Shown: positions 36,607 to 45,847 of the stretch, piece after piece
How positions within the stretch are numbered: the stretch's first letter is position 1
How the letters are laid out: the number at the start of each line of letters is the position of its first letter
Origin: an uncultured Prevotella sp.
GTDB lineage: Bacteria; Bacteroidota; Bacteroidia; Bacteroidales; Bacteroidaceae
Reading direction: 5' to 3'
Assembly: GCA_900318395.1 (NCBI GenBank)
Contig: ONKL01000017.1
Span: forward strand, 1-52,157
Length of the DNA stretch: 52,157 nucleotides
Translations under genes and position numbers: made by a program
Notes under the pieces: model-generated
Told to the model about the DNA's origin: nothing
The model's input: the letters and a program-made list of their open reading frames with translations, nothing else
Databases searched by the model: none

Positions 36607-38034
36607 TTAATATGCATGTGAATCATGTCTGAACATCAATTGTAAAGTCAGCCAGACAATACGGATATCTAACCAGATGCTCCAATTCTCCATATACCAT
36701 ATATCTCGTTTGATACGACCCTCCATTTGCCAGAGCTCTTTTGTCTCACCTCTGAAGCCATTTACCTGTGCCCAACCTGTGATACCCGGCTTAACAAAAT
36801 GACGAACCATGTATTTATTTATCAGATGAGAATACATCTCTGTATGTGCCAGCATGTGAGGTCTTGGACCCACTATACTCATATCCCCTTTTAAAACATT
36901 CCAGAACTGAGGAAGCTCGTCGATACTTGTCTTTCGCATAAAATCGCCGAAAGGAAACTTCCTTGGATCATCTCTAGTAGTTTGAAGCTGATCAGCACAT
37001 TGATTGATATACATCGAACGAAACTTGTATATTCTAAAAGACTTTCCATCTTGGCCCGTGCGTTCTTGTGTAAAAAACACAGGACCTGGACTCTGAATCT
37101 TTATTATCAACCATATCAAAGGAAAGGCAAGAAGAATGAAAAACAGGGAAAAGAAAGACAACACAAAATCAAACATTCGTTTTACGACTTTATTCATAGA
37201 ATTTTGTAGAGGATTCTCTAAGGTCGTAAAAACTTCAATGTCATCTATCTGTTCTCGTTTAAGGTTAATGCCTAATGTCTCAACAGACACAGGTACCAAA
37301 TAAAACCTCACCATATTCTTGTCACAGAAATTGGACAAGAGTTTGATTGTATCCTTTTCTCGACGGGAAAGGCAGACATACAATTCATCATAGACCTCTA
37401 GTTGTTTTGGATTATCTAGATTGGCAAGGAAATATTGCAGTGATCCCAACTTTTTAAGTTTATCCTCTTGACGGCGATGGTCACTCACACCGTTTGACAT
37501 TTTGTCGTCTGAATAATAGCCAATAATGCGATAACCCATAGTCATGTCATCTGTCAGTCTGTGGTAGACATTAAGCAACTCGGTATCTGCACCTATAAAT
37601 GTAGCAAAACGGCTATTGCCACCCACACTACGATATTTTTTTATAACCAAACGTTCATAATAACGCAATATCAAGATGGAAACAAATTCCAACATACAGA
37701 AAACAGCCTGAAACCTTCCCCCAACGAACCCCAAAGAAAGCATCTTCATAAAGAAAAAGGCAAAGAATCCCTGCAACAGTGAAAGCTGCAGAACTCGCTT
37801 GACAACATCCCCTGATGATATGGCACGCTTTTGAATAATCGGTGGATTGACGTATTCACCGATAACAAGGCCGATGTTACTTAACAGTACCAAAATACGT
37901 ACTTTCATAGGAGTCCATCGGGCAAACCATGGATGATATTCTGTCATGAAGTAAAGTAGTGCGTTGACCATCATGAAATCAACGACTACAATAAGAAACA
38001 TGATAAAAATATTAGTCTGAGTATTTCTATTCAT
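36607..38034 (-). CDS. Polyprenyl-phosphate sugar-1-phosphate transferase (WcaJ/WbaP type)
   Basis: A 475-residue initiating enzyme of exopolysaccharide synthesis: it transfers a sugar phosphate to undecaprenyl phosphate. Four N-terminal membrane segments (about 8-125), a Rossmann-like middle (TFIGADTELLNVYHRL), a membrane helix near 290 and the catalytic domain with RMFDFVLSFFSLFFILLAFP, GPVFFTQERTGQDGKSFRIY, DELPQFWNVLKGDMSIVGPR and KPGITGWAQVNGFRGET. Last gene of the capsule operon, 24 nt after the nucleotidyltransferase. Confidence 0.92.
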   Translation of the reverse strand: MNRNTQTNIFIMFLIVVVDFMMVNALLYFMTEYHPWFARWTPMKVRILVLLSNIGLVIGEYVNPPIIQKRAISSGDVVKRVLQLSLLQGFFAFFFMKMLSLGFVGGRFQAVFCMLEFVSILILRYYERLVIKKYRSVGGNSRFATFIGADTELLNVYHRLTDDMTMGYRIIGYYSDDKMSNGVSDHRRQEDKLKKLGSLQYFLANLDNPKQLEVYDELYVCLSRREKDTIKLLSNFCDKNMVRFYLVPVSVETLGINLKREQIDDIEVFTTLENPLQNSMNKVVKRMFDFVLSFFSLFFILLAFPLIWLIIKIQSPGPVFFTQERTGQDGKSFRIYKFRSMYINQCADQLQTTRDDPRKFPFGDFMRKTSIDELPQFWNVLKGDMSIVGPRPHMLAHTEMYSHLINKYMVRHFVKPGITGWAQVNGFRGETKELWQMEGRIKRDIWYMENWSIWLDIRIVWLTLQLMFRHDSHAY

Positions 38035-38058
38035 AGTTCATGGTTTCGTCTATCCATG

Positions 38059-39144
38059 TTACTTGTTGAAAAGTCTCCAGAAGAAATGCCAGGTACGGAA
38101 CAATGGTTCTGACAACGCTTCAGCAGGGTAATCCGCAGCAAGACGTAGACTTCGACAGTTCTTCAGCATATACTTTGATCCAGAGCTATGCTGTGTCAGT
38201 CCTGAAAACTTACCGAAATTACCACCTTTAATTATCTCCTTCATCAAAGACTCTCCTAGTTTTTTATCTATAGGGGCAATCATATAGTCTTTTTCAAGCA
38301 AAAACACATACTCCATAATATACATCACTGCCCGAGCAAACTTCCATAAACCAAGATAATTGAGAGTCTGCTTTAATTCTTCCTTTTTATATCTACCTCC
38401 ATCTATTTTCTTTAGCAGATAGCAAAAATCCATCATCTGCCGCAAGCCGATCCCCTCATCAAAATAGTGGTGCATCATATGACTTAGCTGGAAAATTACA
38501 TTAAAATCATCTGTCGGTACAGGTATCTGACCTACATTATTTGGCAGACTTTTCCAATGATTATATTGCTCATTCCAATGACATCTGAAATATCGTTGCA
38601 AACGAGCATTATACAATGGATTATTCATTATACTGGGCAAATAATGAGCTTCAACAGATATCTTCTCTACATGATATTCTGCATGGTAGTATCTGATAAC
38701 AGGATTTGCATAATGATCTGTCACATACTTATTGACAGCTGTGCGAATAGTTTTCACTCTGACATCTTCTCCTAATGGTCTTATCCAAATATCAATATCA
38801 CCAGAAACACGTAAAAGCGGATTAGGATACATCAATGCATTACCCTGCCCCTTTAATATACAGATCAGGAAACCGTCTGTTGCATATTGCTTCACTAGCT
38901 TGACGGCCAACTCATTGAGGCAAAGATTCCGTTTCTTTACTTTCTCGGCCAACATATACCAGCCAAGACGGATATTCTTGGGAGGCCTCTGTGACAGAGG
39001 AAGTTTTTCTATGCCACTATATATCACACCTGTCAGCGACTGCTTAATAGCGGTCCTTAGCATTTCCTCCCAATCTGTATCAGAAGTTTCCGGGACTTTG
39101 TCCAAGACACCCATAGAAAACTGTAACAGTTCAATAAAATTCAT
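38059..39144 (-). CDS. NTP_transf_5-type nucleotidyltransferase
   Basis: A 361-residue protein of the uncharacterised nucleotidyltransferase family PF14907. The core is CILKGQGNALMYPNPLLRVS followed by GDIDIWI, the R-x-x-(G)DiDi acidic pair that binds metal and NTP. ATG 39144 overlaps the stop of the upstream gene (ATGA) and is preferred over 39168. This family recurs in RiPP clusters together with HprK-like kinases (for example paeninodin), which makes the neighbouring 33-36.5 kb cassette relevant. A glycan-decorating role is the alternative. Substrate unknown. Confidence 0.72.
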   Translation of the reverse strand: MNFIELLQFSMGVLDKVPETSDTDWEEMLRTAIKQSLTGVIYSGIEKLPLSQRPPKNIRLGWYMLAEKVKKRNLCLNELAVKLVKQYATDGFLICILKGQGNALMYPNPLLRVSGDIDIWIRPLGEDVRVKTIRTAVNKYVTDHYANPVIRYYHAEYHVEKISVEAHYLPSIMNNPLYNARLQRYFRCHWNEQYNHWKSLPNNVGQIPVPTDDFNVIFQLSHMMHHYFDEGIGLRQMMDFCYLLKKIDGGRYKKEELKQTLNYLGLWKFARAVMYIMEYVFLLEKDYMIAPIDKKLGESLMKEIIKGGNFGKFSGLTQHSSGSKYMLKNCRSLRLAADYPAEALSEPLFRTWHFFWRLFNK

Positions 39145-40256
39145 AACAGATTCAATTCCTGATAGCACTTCTCTATCTCCTCCATCATTTTTCCGACTGT
39201 GAAGAATGTTGCCACACGCTGATGCGCTTCCTCAGCATAAATTTTGGCAAGACCTTCATCAGTCAGCAGGCGATCTATGGCAGCAGCAAAGGCCTTGTCA
39301 TCTCCATTAGGAGCCTCAATACCTGTGACACCATCAAGATTAACCCAATTCACCCCACTGCCTCGAATGGTAAAGGTGACAGCGGGCGTATAGCAATACA
39401 TGGCTTCTGCAAGTGCCATGCCAAAAGCCTCGTTCTTCGTAATCGAGGGAAAAGCAAAGACTGAAGCCGCATAATAATAATTATTCAGCATGTCATTACT
39501 GAGTCTTCCCACAAAAAACACGCGCCTTGATTGGCATGAATCCTGCAGATGCTGAGTCAAAGGACCATCCCCTGCTATCACTATCACGCAATCAGACTTG
39601 ATATGTTTCTCAGCCTCAAGCAAATAGTCCAAACCCTTATAAAAGATATGCCTGCCAACAAAAAACACGATCTTCTTACCTCCATATTTCTCCTTAATAG
39701 CGTCAACATCTTCTCTACGGGGTATCTTAAGCAAAGAGATATCAATGCCATTTGGAACTACTCGCACCTTGTCCTTAAATGGCTGCAAGGGTTTTGATCC
39801 TTCCTGATACTGCGGACTGGTAACTGCCACCAGATTTGCACGTTTCAGCAGCCACGTCTCTATCGGCTTTATCATCCGATAAATGTTCCGCTGCTTGATG
39901 ATATCCATATGCCAATGAATGATTAGTTTGACATTCTTAGGAATAAGTGACAGCAAAACAGCTGCAGGAAATGGATTGGCCCAATGAAAATGAATGATGT
40001 CTGGTTTAAAGTCATTTATCACACGTCTTAAGATAAGGAAATAAGCAAAAGATAAAGCCTGGCGAGAAATATTGATCCACGTCCCAACCCTATAAACAGT
40101 TATTCCATTTATCTCCTCAAACTGGTCTTCCCTTCCTTCATTAAAACACACCACAGCCACTTGATGCTGAGGTAAGCCTTCGACTATATATCTACAAATA
40201 TTTTCTACTCCACCGATATAAGGGTAATAGTATTTAGAAATATGAAGAATATGCAT
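39141..40256 (-). CDS. Family 4 glycosyltransferase
   Basis: A 371-residue GT-B retaining transferase. N-terminal MHILHISKYYYPYIGGVENI (acceptor-side Gly loop), HFHWANPFPAAVL, then VRVVPNGIDISLL, KKIVFFVGRHIFYKGLDYLL, and the EX7E region ITKNEAFGMALAEAM. No membrane segment. It is coupled by ATGA to the nucleotidyltransferase. Part of capsule repeat-unit assembly; donor unknown. Confidence 0.9.
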   Translation of the reverse strand: MHILHISKYYYPYIGGVENICRYIVEGLPQHQVAVVCFNEGREDQFEEINGITVYRVGTWINISRQALSFAYFLILRRVINDFKPDIIHFHWANPFPAAVLLSLIPKNVKLIIHWHMDIIKQRNIYRMIKPIETWLLKRANLVAVTSPQYQEGSKPLQPFKDKVRVVPNGIDISLLKIPRREDVDAIKEKYGGKKIVFFVGRHIFYKGLDYLLEAEKHIKSDCVIVIAGDGPLTQHLQDSCQSRRVFFVGRLSNDMLNNYYYAASVFAFPSITKNEAFGMALAEAMYCYTPAVTFTIRGSGVNWVNLDGVTGIEAPNGDDKAFAAAIDRLLTDEGLAKIYAEEAHQRVATFFTVGKMMEEIEKCYQELNLL

Positions 40257-40319
40257 ATAAGAATTTCAAAAAGACATCATTATATTTTTGGCTATGTATC
40301 CATGCGTGCTCATCATTAT

Positions 40320-41108
40320 TCATACAGGATTTACAGAACTTCCAACAAATCTGTTTTTCAAGTCAGGATTAAATCTATTTAGAAGGATTCTTGTCCATGT
40401 TCGTAAGTGTACATATGTCATAAAAATAAAAGTTTCTACAGGATTTCTTCCATTAAGTAGCATTGCCTCTTTCATCTCCTTGTATCTGCGTCTCTTGGAT
40501 GTCTGAGAAATACCTCCCATACGGAAAATGGCCAAATCCTCATCTAAAGAATGAAATCGTGCTCCCAAACGAGTGAAACGTAACATCAATTCAAAATCCA
40601 TGACGACTTGAAAGTCTGCCAGATAGTCACCATACTTTTTGTAAGCTTCCTTGGAAATATAAGTAGACTGATGGCTTACCAAGAAATTAAAAGGAATAGA
40701 GGGATAATTGATGACTGGCTTTTCCCGAAAACAAACATCTGTATCTGGATTCCAGCGAATGGTGTTGCCCTTTATCACATCATATCCTCCCTCAAAGTTA
40801 TTGACAAACTTCTCAAGGGCATCCTCAGTCATCAAGTCTCCTGCATTCATCATGACTATGTAATCGCCCGTAGCTCTCTGGATACCTTTATTAAAAGCAT
40901 CACTCCTTCCTTTGTCAGGCTCTGAAACGACAACATCTATCTTATTCTGATACTGGCATACAACAGACATCGTCTTATCTGTAGAGGCTCCGTCTATGAT
41001 GATATATTCCTTATTCTGATAAGACTGATTGATAACGCTCCTTATGGTATCCTCTATTTCGTTCTCACAATTATACGCTATTGTGACAACTGATATCCTC
41101 AAGCTCAT
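40320..41108 (-). CDS. Family 2 glycosyltransferase
   Basis: A 262-residue GT2 enzyme: RISVVTIAYNCENEIEDTIR, YIIIDGASTDKTMSVV, SEPDKGRSDAFNKGIQRATG and MMNAGD in place of the usual DxD, then QSTYISKEAYKKYGDY. This NAGD version belongs to the WcaA/colanic-acid-like branch. ATG 41108 is preferred; the alternative 41123 would overlap the previous gene by 11 nt. Confidence 0.88.
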   Translation of the reverse strand: MSLRISVVTIAYNCENEIEDTIRSVINQSYQNKEYIIIDGASTDKTMSVVCQYQNKIDVVVSEPDKGRSDAFNKGIQRATGDYIVMMNAGDLMTEDALEKFVNNFEGGYDVIKGNTIRWNPDTDVCFREKPVINYPSIPFNFLVSHQSTYISKEAYKKYGDYLADFQVVMDFELMLRFTRLGARFHSLDEDLAIFRMGGISQTSKRRRYKEMKEAMLLNGRNPVETFIFMTYVHLRTWTRILLNRFNPDLKNRFVGSSVNPV

Positions 41109-41112
41109 TTTA

Positions 41113-42372
41113 TTATTTGGCACATACCTTGTTATATAACTCGATATATTTCATATATTGTTTATTCTTGTCATACCGTTCCTCGGCCTTCTCTCGACAA
41201 GCCGTACTATAAGCAGCTTTTCCTTTGGCTATTATTTCACGAACGGCTCTAAGCATTGACGGCAAATCACTTTTTGGTACAACTGCTCCAACAGAGGAAT
41301 AGATTATTCCATTATCACTTTTAATATCTTCTCCATCTAATACCGATTCCACAGAACCACCAGTATTAAAAGTAACGACAGGAGTTCCACACGCCAAAGC
41401 TTCGATATTGGTAGTTGGGAAATTATCTTCTAATGTAGGATTAATAAATACGTCTGCGGCAGAATAAAACGCAACAAGTTCTTCAATATTATTGGTTCTT
41501 CCCATTGCTATGCACCCTTCATTCGCAAATATTCTTTTTTGCCTTTCGTCAAGACCAACGAGCACAAGTGCCTCATCATCACATAACAAATGTGGCAACT
41601 GCAGCAAAAACTCTATGCCCTTGCGCCTTTCAAATTTTGAAGCCACGGCAAGTAGCATCTTTTTACCTTCTATATCTATACGCCTCTTCAGCTTTTCATT
41701 CTGAGGAAAAAAACTTTGTGTATCCACACCATTATTTATCACTTCTACAGGATATTCACCTAGAAACGAATCACAAGTCATATCTGCTAGCCACTTAGAA
41801 GGAGTAACCAGTGTAAGATTCTCTACGCCACAAAAAGCCTCCCTCTTATCTCTATAGTTCCTGGATGTCCTGTCAAAAAACCAAGTAGGGGGATACTCCT
41901 TTAGTTGTGAACAGTCATGACAAATAGTTTTCCACTTTTCACAATTAGAATAATCGAAATAAGCACAATGCCCCGTAAATGGCCAACAGTCATGTAATGT
42001 CCATACAACGGGTATATGATGCATCTTAATATAATCAAACAAACGACCAACATGGACATAGTGATTATGGATATTGTGTAAATGGATAATGTTCGGATTC
42101 AGTTCCTCAATCTTATGTATCAGTACAATGGTTTCATGTTCATTATAAAAGCCATGAGCACCAAACAAACGAGTACGCAAAATATTGATTTTTCTCCTAA
42201 ATATGTTTCTCTGCAAGCATAAGGAATAAGCATCGCCCCCCTCACCATCAGGATAACCATAGACGACAAAGCCATCTATCCCCTTCATCCTTTGTGTCAA
42301 CAGAAGATCATAGGCAATACGCCCAGTACTACCACCATTTCTATATGTATGATTGATCTGCAATATTTTCAT
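41113..42372 (-). CDS. Family 4 glycosyltransferase
   Basis: A 419-residue GT4 enzyme. KILQINHTYRNGGSTGRIAY, HLHNIHNHYVHVGRLFDYIK and WTLHDCWPFTGHCAYFDYSN with several Cys (NCEKWKTICHDC) mark the colanic-acid-type WcaC/WcaL-like subgroup. The C-terminal half has EVINNGVDTQSFFP, KFERRKGIEFLLQL and NPTLEDNFPTTNIEALACGT. Only 2 nt from the acetyltransferase gene. Confidence 0.9.
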   Translation of the reverse strand: MKILQINHTYRNGGSTGRIAYDLLLTQRMKGIDGFVVYGYPDGEGGDAYSLCLQRNIFRRKINILRTRLFGAHGFYNEHETIVLIHKIEELNPNIIHLHNIHNHYVHVGRLFDYIKMHHIPVVWTLHDCWPFTGHCAYFDYSNCEKWKTICHDCSQLKEYPPTWFFDRTSRNYRDKREAFCGVENLTLVTPSKWLADMTCDSFLGEYPVEVINNGVDTQSFFPQNEKLKRRIDIEGKKMLLAVASKFERRKGIEFLLQLPHLLCDDEALVLVGLDERQKRIFANEGCIAMGRTNNIEELVAFYSAADVFINPTLEDNFPTTNIEALACGTPVVTFNTGGSVESVLDGEDIKSDNGIIYSSVGAVVPKSDLPSMLRAVREIIAKGKAAYSTACREKAEERYDKNKQYMKYIELYNKVCAK

Positions 42373-42374
42373 CG

Positions 42375-42938
42375 TTACTTGAGAGATTTCGCAGGTATAC
42401 CGCCTACAGTCATACCATCTGGTACGTTTTTGACTACCACTGCATTAGGAGCTATTGTCACATGATTACCAATACGAATATCACCAAATATTTTGGCTCC
42501 GCATCCGATAAAACAATCATCGCCAATGATAGGGCACCCGCCTCCTGGAGTCTTATGCCCTATTACAACCAAAGGATTCAAAACAACGTTCTTGCCTATT
42601 CTGGTTCGTTCATTTATAATAATAGTCCCCCAATGCCATATTGTCAGCCCAGGTCCTACTACATTTGGAGGAATCTGGAAACCTGTCTTGTAAGCCAGTC
42701 TGTTCAACTTACACCTATAATATATCAACAAAGGAATTTCCCATGTTTTGTGACGGTTCGTATAGAATTCCACATAACGCAAAGTCTTGATATAATTCCA
42801 GATGTTCTTCTGGTTGCTGATAGGATCAACACCCAGGGAATTTCGGATGCGTTTCAGACGACCCGATGTGCGTTTCTCATAATGAAGAGCATCCGTAGAA
42901 AGACAGCTATGCAACTCTTCTAAATTAGTAATCATCAT
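42375..42938 (-). CDS. Serine O-acetyltransferase-like hexapeptide acetyltransferase
   Basis: A 187-residue left-handed beta-helix enzyme: a helical N-terminus, then hexapeptide repeats from about residue 100 (PGLTIWHWGTIIINERTRIG, VVLNPLVVIGHKTPGGG, IIGDDCFIGCGAKIFGDIRI) and the terminal GGIPAKSLK. The form resembles CysE-like enzymes in capsule loci that O-acetylate a sugar rather than serine. Acetyl-CoA donor by family. Next to the PAP2 fusion gene (1 nt). Confidence 0.85.
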   Translation of the reverse strand: MMITNLEELHSCLSTDALHYEKRTSGRLKRIRNSLGVDPISNQKNIWNYIKTLRYVEFYTNRHKTWEIPLLIYYRCKLNRLAYKTGFQIPPNVVGPGLTIWHWGTIIINERTRIGKNVVLNPLVVIGHKTPGGGCPIIGDDCFIGCGAKIFGDIRIGNHVTIAPNAVVVKNVPDGMTVGGIPAKSLK

Positions 42939-42939
42939 A

Positions 42940-44757
42940 TCAAAAACAAATCGCTACATCAACAGCATCTTCACTGCATCCTACAAGCACATTCTCATTC
43001 TTAAACAACTTGTCGCTGAGCCACCATGTAAGCTCAGCAGCACCAAGCCCTAATCCTGCACCTGCCACCACATCATACCAATGATGCCTGTCTCTAACCA
43101 CTCTCTGAACACCAACAACTGTTGCAGCGGAATATGCAGCAATAGGAATCCAAACGCTCTCACAGCTGAACTCTTTATCAATCGACCTCGCAGCGGCGAA
43201 TGCCATAGCAGCATGCCCAGAAGGGAACGACTTATGATCCGAATTGTCTGGTCTTTCTTCATTAATCAACGACTTCAGCACAGTCTTACCAGCGTACGCC
43301 ACACCAACCGACGCGATAGTGTTAATCACAAATCTCGGCCAATTATGACCTTTTGCTGCAGTTTTGGAAGCATAGGCTTTCCGTTTCGACTCATAATCGC
43401 GATAGAACTTATTCATACCTAAATCCAAGCAAGTGCCAAAGTCGATATCAAAGAATCCATTGCTTCCAGCCGACACCTCCATACCTGTCATCCCGTAGCC
43501 CAGACCTTCGCTAGTTGACACCTGATATCCCACTGCTCCAAAAAGGCTCCACCTGCTGTTCAGCCGATATGTCTCTTCCAATCCCACGCCAAGCAGTGGC
43601 GAGCCAGACCCCTCTACAAACTGTGTGATGATACCAGCGCGAACATACCCTGATGTATGCCATTTCCGTTCTGAATTATAAGCCTTCACTACATTTGTTA
43701 GGTTCAGCATCGCGTCAATGGCCACAGTGGCCAGTCCACCACTTTTGTAATTCTGTTTAGGATCGTCAGCCGGTGGCAACCACTCCAGACCATTATTTGG
43801 AATGAGTCCATTCTCCCACTGCACACGACCTCTCAATCCAAACTCTGGTGTGAACCATTTTCCCATCGCCCCATTTAATCCAAATGTCATTCCCTTCGGT
43901 ATCACCTTCCCGAAATTGCACCCATATGGATTCATCAAGCTCATATCCAGTCCTGCCTGTACATACCAATTGTCCCAAATCCCATTCGAGAGAACACCTA
44001 CCTTTAAGGATCTATGAGAATCACGGAGAGATTGTCCTCTGTGTGTATTCCCCAACTCCATCTGTGCGCCTAAACCAATCGTCAAATAGCCATTACTATT
44101 CGATCCAGTTCCTGTTCTTTCTACCTTTTCAGTACCAACGAAACCACTACCCGTCATAATATAAGCCACATCGCCGTATACACTCCAGCGGGCATTAATC
44201 CTATAGGTGTTCAGCATACCTACACCCGCTAATAACGATCCCTTCGATACACCAAAATTATAGTTAACTCCAATCCTCGGATAAAGACTCGCATTCCACT
44301 TCCTATCCGATTTATAATTTCCAAAGAAATGATGCAGATTCATCAGCACATCACCATATAGCGCAATATATCCTCCCTTCCTGCGGTTCTCACCAGGCTG
44401 GTCAAACGGTGCCAACCAATTGGCATGTCCATTCTCCAACAACGGTAACTTATTCTCCCAATTGAACTTTCCCCTGACTCCAACTTGACTGGTAAACCAT
44501 TTACCTACAGCCAAATCAAGTCCAAAAGACTTTCCATTGGGAAAAACCTTTGAAAAGTCATATCCATACGGATTCTGTAACGTCATATCCAGTCCAATCT
44601 GTACAAACCAATGTTTCCAGAATCCGTCAGACACTACGATATTCGTCGATGGACTCCATCTGGCAGCAGTATCACACTCTATCCTATCAAACACTTGTGC
44701 TTTGATTCCGATCAGGAGACTGCAAGTAAAAACCCAGCAAACTATTAATCTTTTCAT
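42940..44757 (-). CDS. Fusion of two beta-barrel-like repeats with a PAP2 phosphatase domain
   Basis: A 605-residue exported protein (signal MKRLIVCWVFTCSLLIGIKA). Residues about 40-240 and 255-450 are two diverged copies of one unit: FWKHWFVQIGLDMTLQNPYG with KSFGLDLAVGKWFT, and IWDNWYVQAGLDMSLMNPYG with MTFGLNGAMGKWFT. Each reads like an outer-membrane barrel. Residues about 475-590 are a PAP2 lipid-phosphatase domain with KSLINEERP, SFPSGHAAMAFAAARS and RVVRDRHHWYDVVAG (complete Kx6RP, PSGH and Rx5Hx3D). It may recycle undecaprenyl pyrophosphate or trim lipid-linked sugars; architecture is unusual. Located between acetyltransferase and polymerase genes. Confidence 0.8.
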   Translation of the reverse strand: MKRLIVCWVFTCSLLIGIKAQVFDRIECDTAARWSPSTNIVVSDGFWKHWFVQIGLDMTLQNPYGYDFSKVFPNGKSFGLDLAVGKWFTSQVGVRGKFNWENKLPLLENGHANWLAPFDQPGENRRKGGYIALYGDVLMNLHHFFGNYKSDRKWNASLYPRIGVNYNFGVSKGSLLAGVGMLNTYRINARWSVYGDVAYIMTGSGFVGTEKVERTGTGSNSNGYLTIGLGAQMELGNTHRGQSLRDSHRSLKVGVLSNGIWDNWYVQAGLDMSLMNPYGCNFGKVIPKGMTFGLNGAMGKWFTPEFGLRGRVQWENGLIPNNGLEWLPPADDPKQNYKSGGLATVAIDAMLNLTNVVKAYNSERKWHTSGYVRAGIITQFVEGSGSPLLGVGLEETYRLNSRWSLFGAVGYQVSTSEGLGYGMTGMEVSAGSNGFFDIDFGTCLDLGMNKFYRDYESKRKAYASKTAAKGHNWPRFVINTIASVGVAYAGKTVLKSLINEERPDNSDHKSFPSGHAAMAFAAARSIDKEFSCESVWIPIAAYSAATVVGVQRVVRDRHHWYDVVAGAGLGLGAAELTWWLSDKLFKNENVLVGCSEDAVDVAICF

Positions 44758-44772
44758 TAATAATTAGCAATA

Positions 44773-45843
44773 CTACGTTATATCCAAGATATTTGATGTG
44801 TAATCAAGTGCATCAGCAAGACCATGAGCACACTCTATATAGAAAAACAGGAGGAACAAGGCAATAAATGCACATTCCTTGATGCATCTATATCGCTCAG
44901 AATCAAAAACAAACGTAAGGACGATTGTTAAAGATACAATATACATATAGTAAGACATTCGGAATGCCACCTCAATATATGAAGATAGCAGCAGGAACAT
45001 CAATGTCACAGCTGATGTGACAATCAGCATGTATGTATTCTCGTTGGCTTCCTCGTCCTCAAAAAAATACTGATAAGCCCCATAGCACAAAAAAACTGAC
45101 GATATGAACAAATTTGATTTTGCCGATGGCACGCCACTGTCGATATACAAATCTGCCATCTCACTCTTGAACAGAGGTGTCATTAGTACTAATTCGAACA
45201 AGATCTCAACAGAAAAATAGACAAAGGCAATACTTCCTAAAATAATGACATATTTGTAACTCAGATTCCTTATGTAATACAGAGGAATCAGCAATAGCAT
45301 CAGAACGGCTGAATTATGAAAGAGAAATGCTATGACAACCATTAGAAGAAACCGCCATATTTCATTTCTCATATAATAAACCAAAGAGTATATACATATC
45401 GCAACTGCAATTCCCTGTCTCATCATCGAGAAACCGAGAACGTAAAAGAAGCAATAATAGCTGAAAAGAAATAGAACCGAGGATAATTGTTCCCGCATTC
45501 TATAGGCAAAAAGAGTAACCGCAGACATTTTTATCAATGCACATGCGGTCATAAACAGATGAATGTTCTGCGATATCTTTTTGCATAAACTAATCAGCAG
45601 ATGATAGGCATATTCTGGAGTCTGTGCAAATTCAAGCATACTCGATAGTTCCTCGTTCTCGTCCATAAGGAAAAACCAGTTTCCTCCATAGCCAAGCATA
45701 TCTCTTCCCACGACATCATCCCTCAAACCTTCAAACAACGCGGGAATCAGTATAGCAATAAGAAGAGCCCACCACCTACCGTCTAATTCTGCCCATTTAT
45801 ATATAGCAACAAACAAAAGGAATAGAGATAGATAAAAAAACAT
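44773..45843 (-). CDS. EpsG-family polysaccharide polymerase (Wzy-like)
   Basis: A 356-residue protein with about ten membrane segments. MFFYLSLFLLFVAIYKWAEL, the loop FEGLRDDVVGRDMLGYGGNW and FSMMRQGIAVAICIYSLVYY are the conserved pieces of the EpsG family (GLR..VG.D...Y and RQ). It is expected to join repeat units at the periplasmic face. 4 nt after the flippase gene, the usual Wzx/Wzy pairing. Confidence 0.85.
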   Translation of the reverse strand: MFFYLSLFLLFVAIYKWAELDGRWWALLIAILIPALFEGLRDDVVGRDMLGYGGNWFFLMDENEELSSMLEFAQTPEYAYHLLISLCKKISQNIHLFMTACALIKMSAVTLFAYRMREQLSSVLFLFSYYCFFYVLGFSMMRQGIAVAICIYSLVYYMRNEIWRFLLMVVIAFLFHNSAVLMLLLIPLYYIRNLSYKYVIILGSIAFVYFSVEILFELVLMTPLFKSEMADLYIDSGVPSAKSNLFISSVFLCYGAYQYFFEDEEANENTYMLIVTSAVTLMFLLLSSYIEVAFRMSYYMYIVSLTIVLTFVFDSERYRCIKECAFIALFLLFFYIECAHGLADALDYTSNILDIT

Positions 45844-45847
45844 AGTA

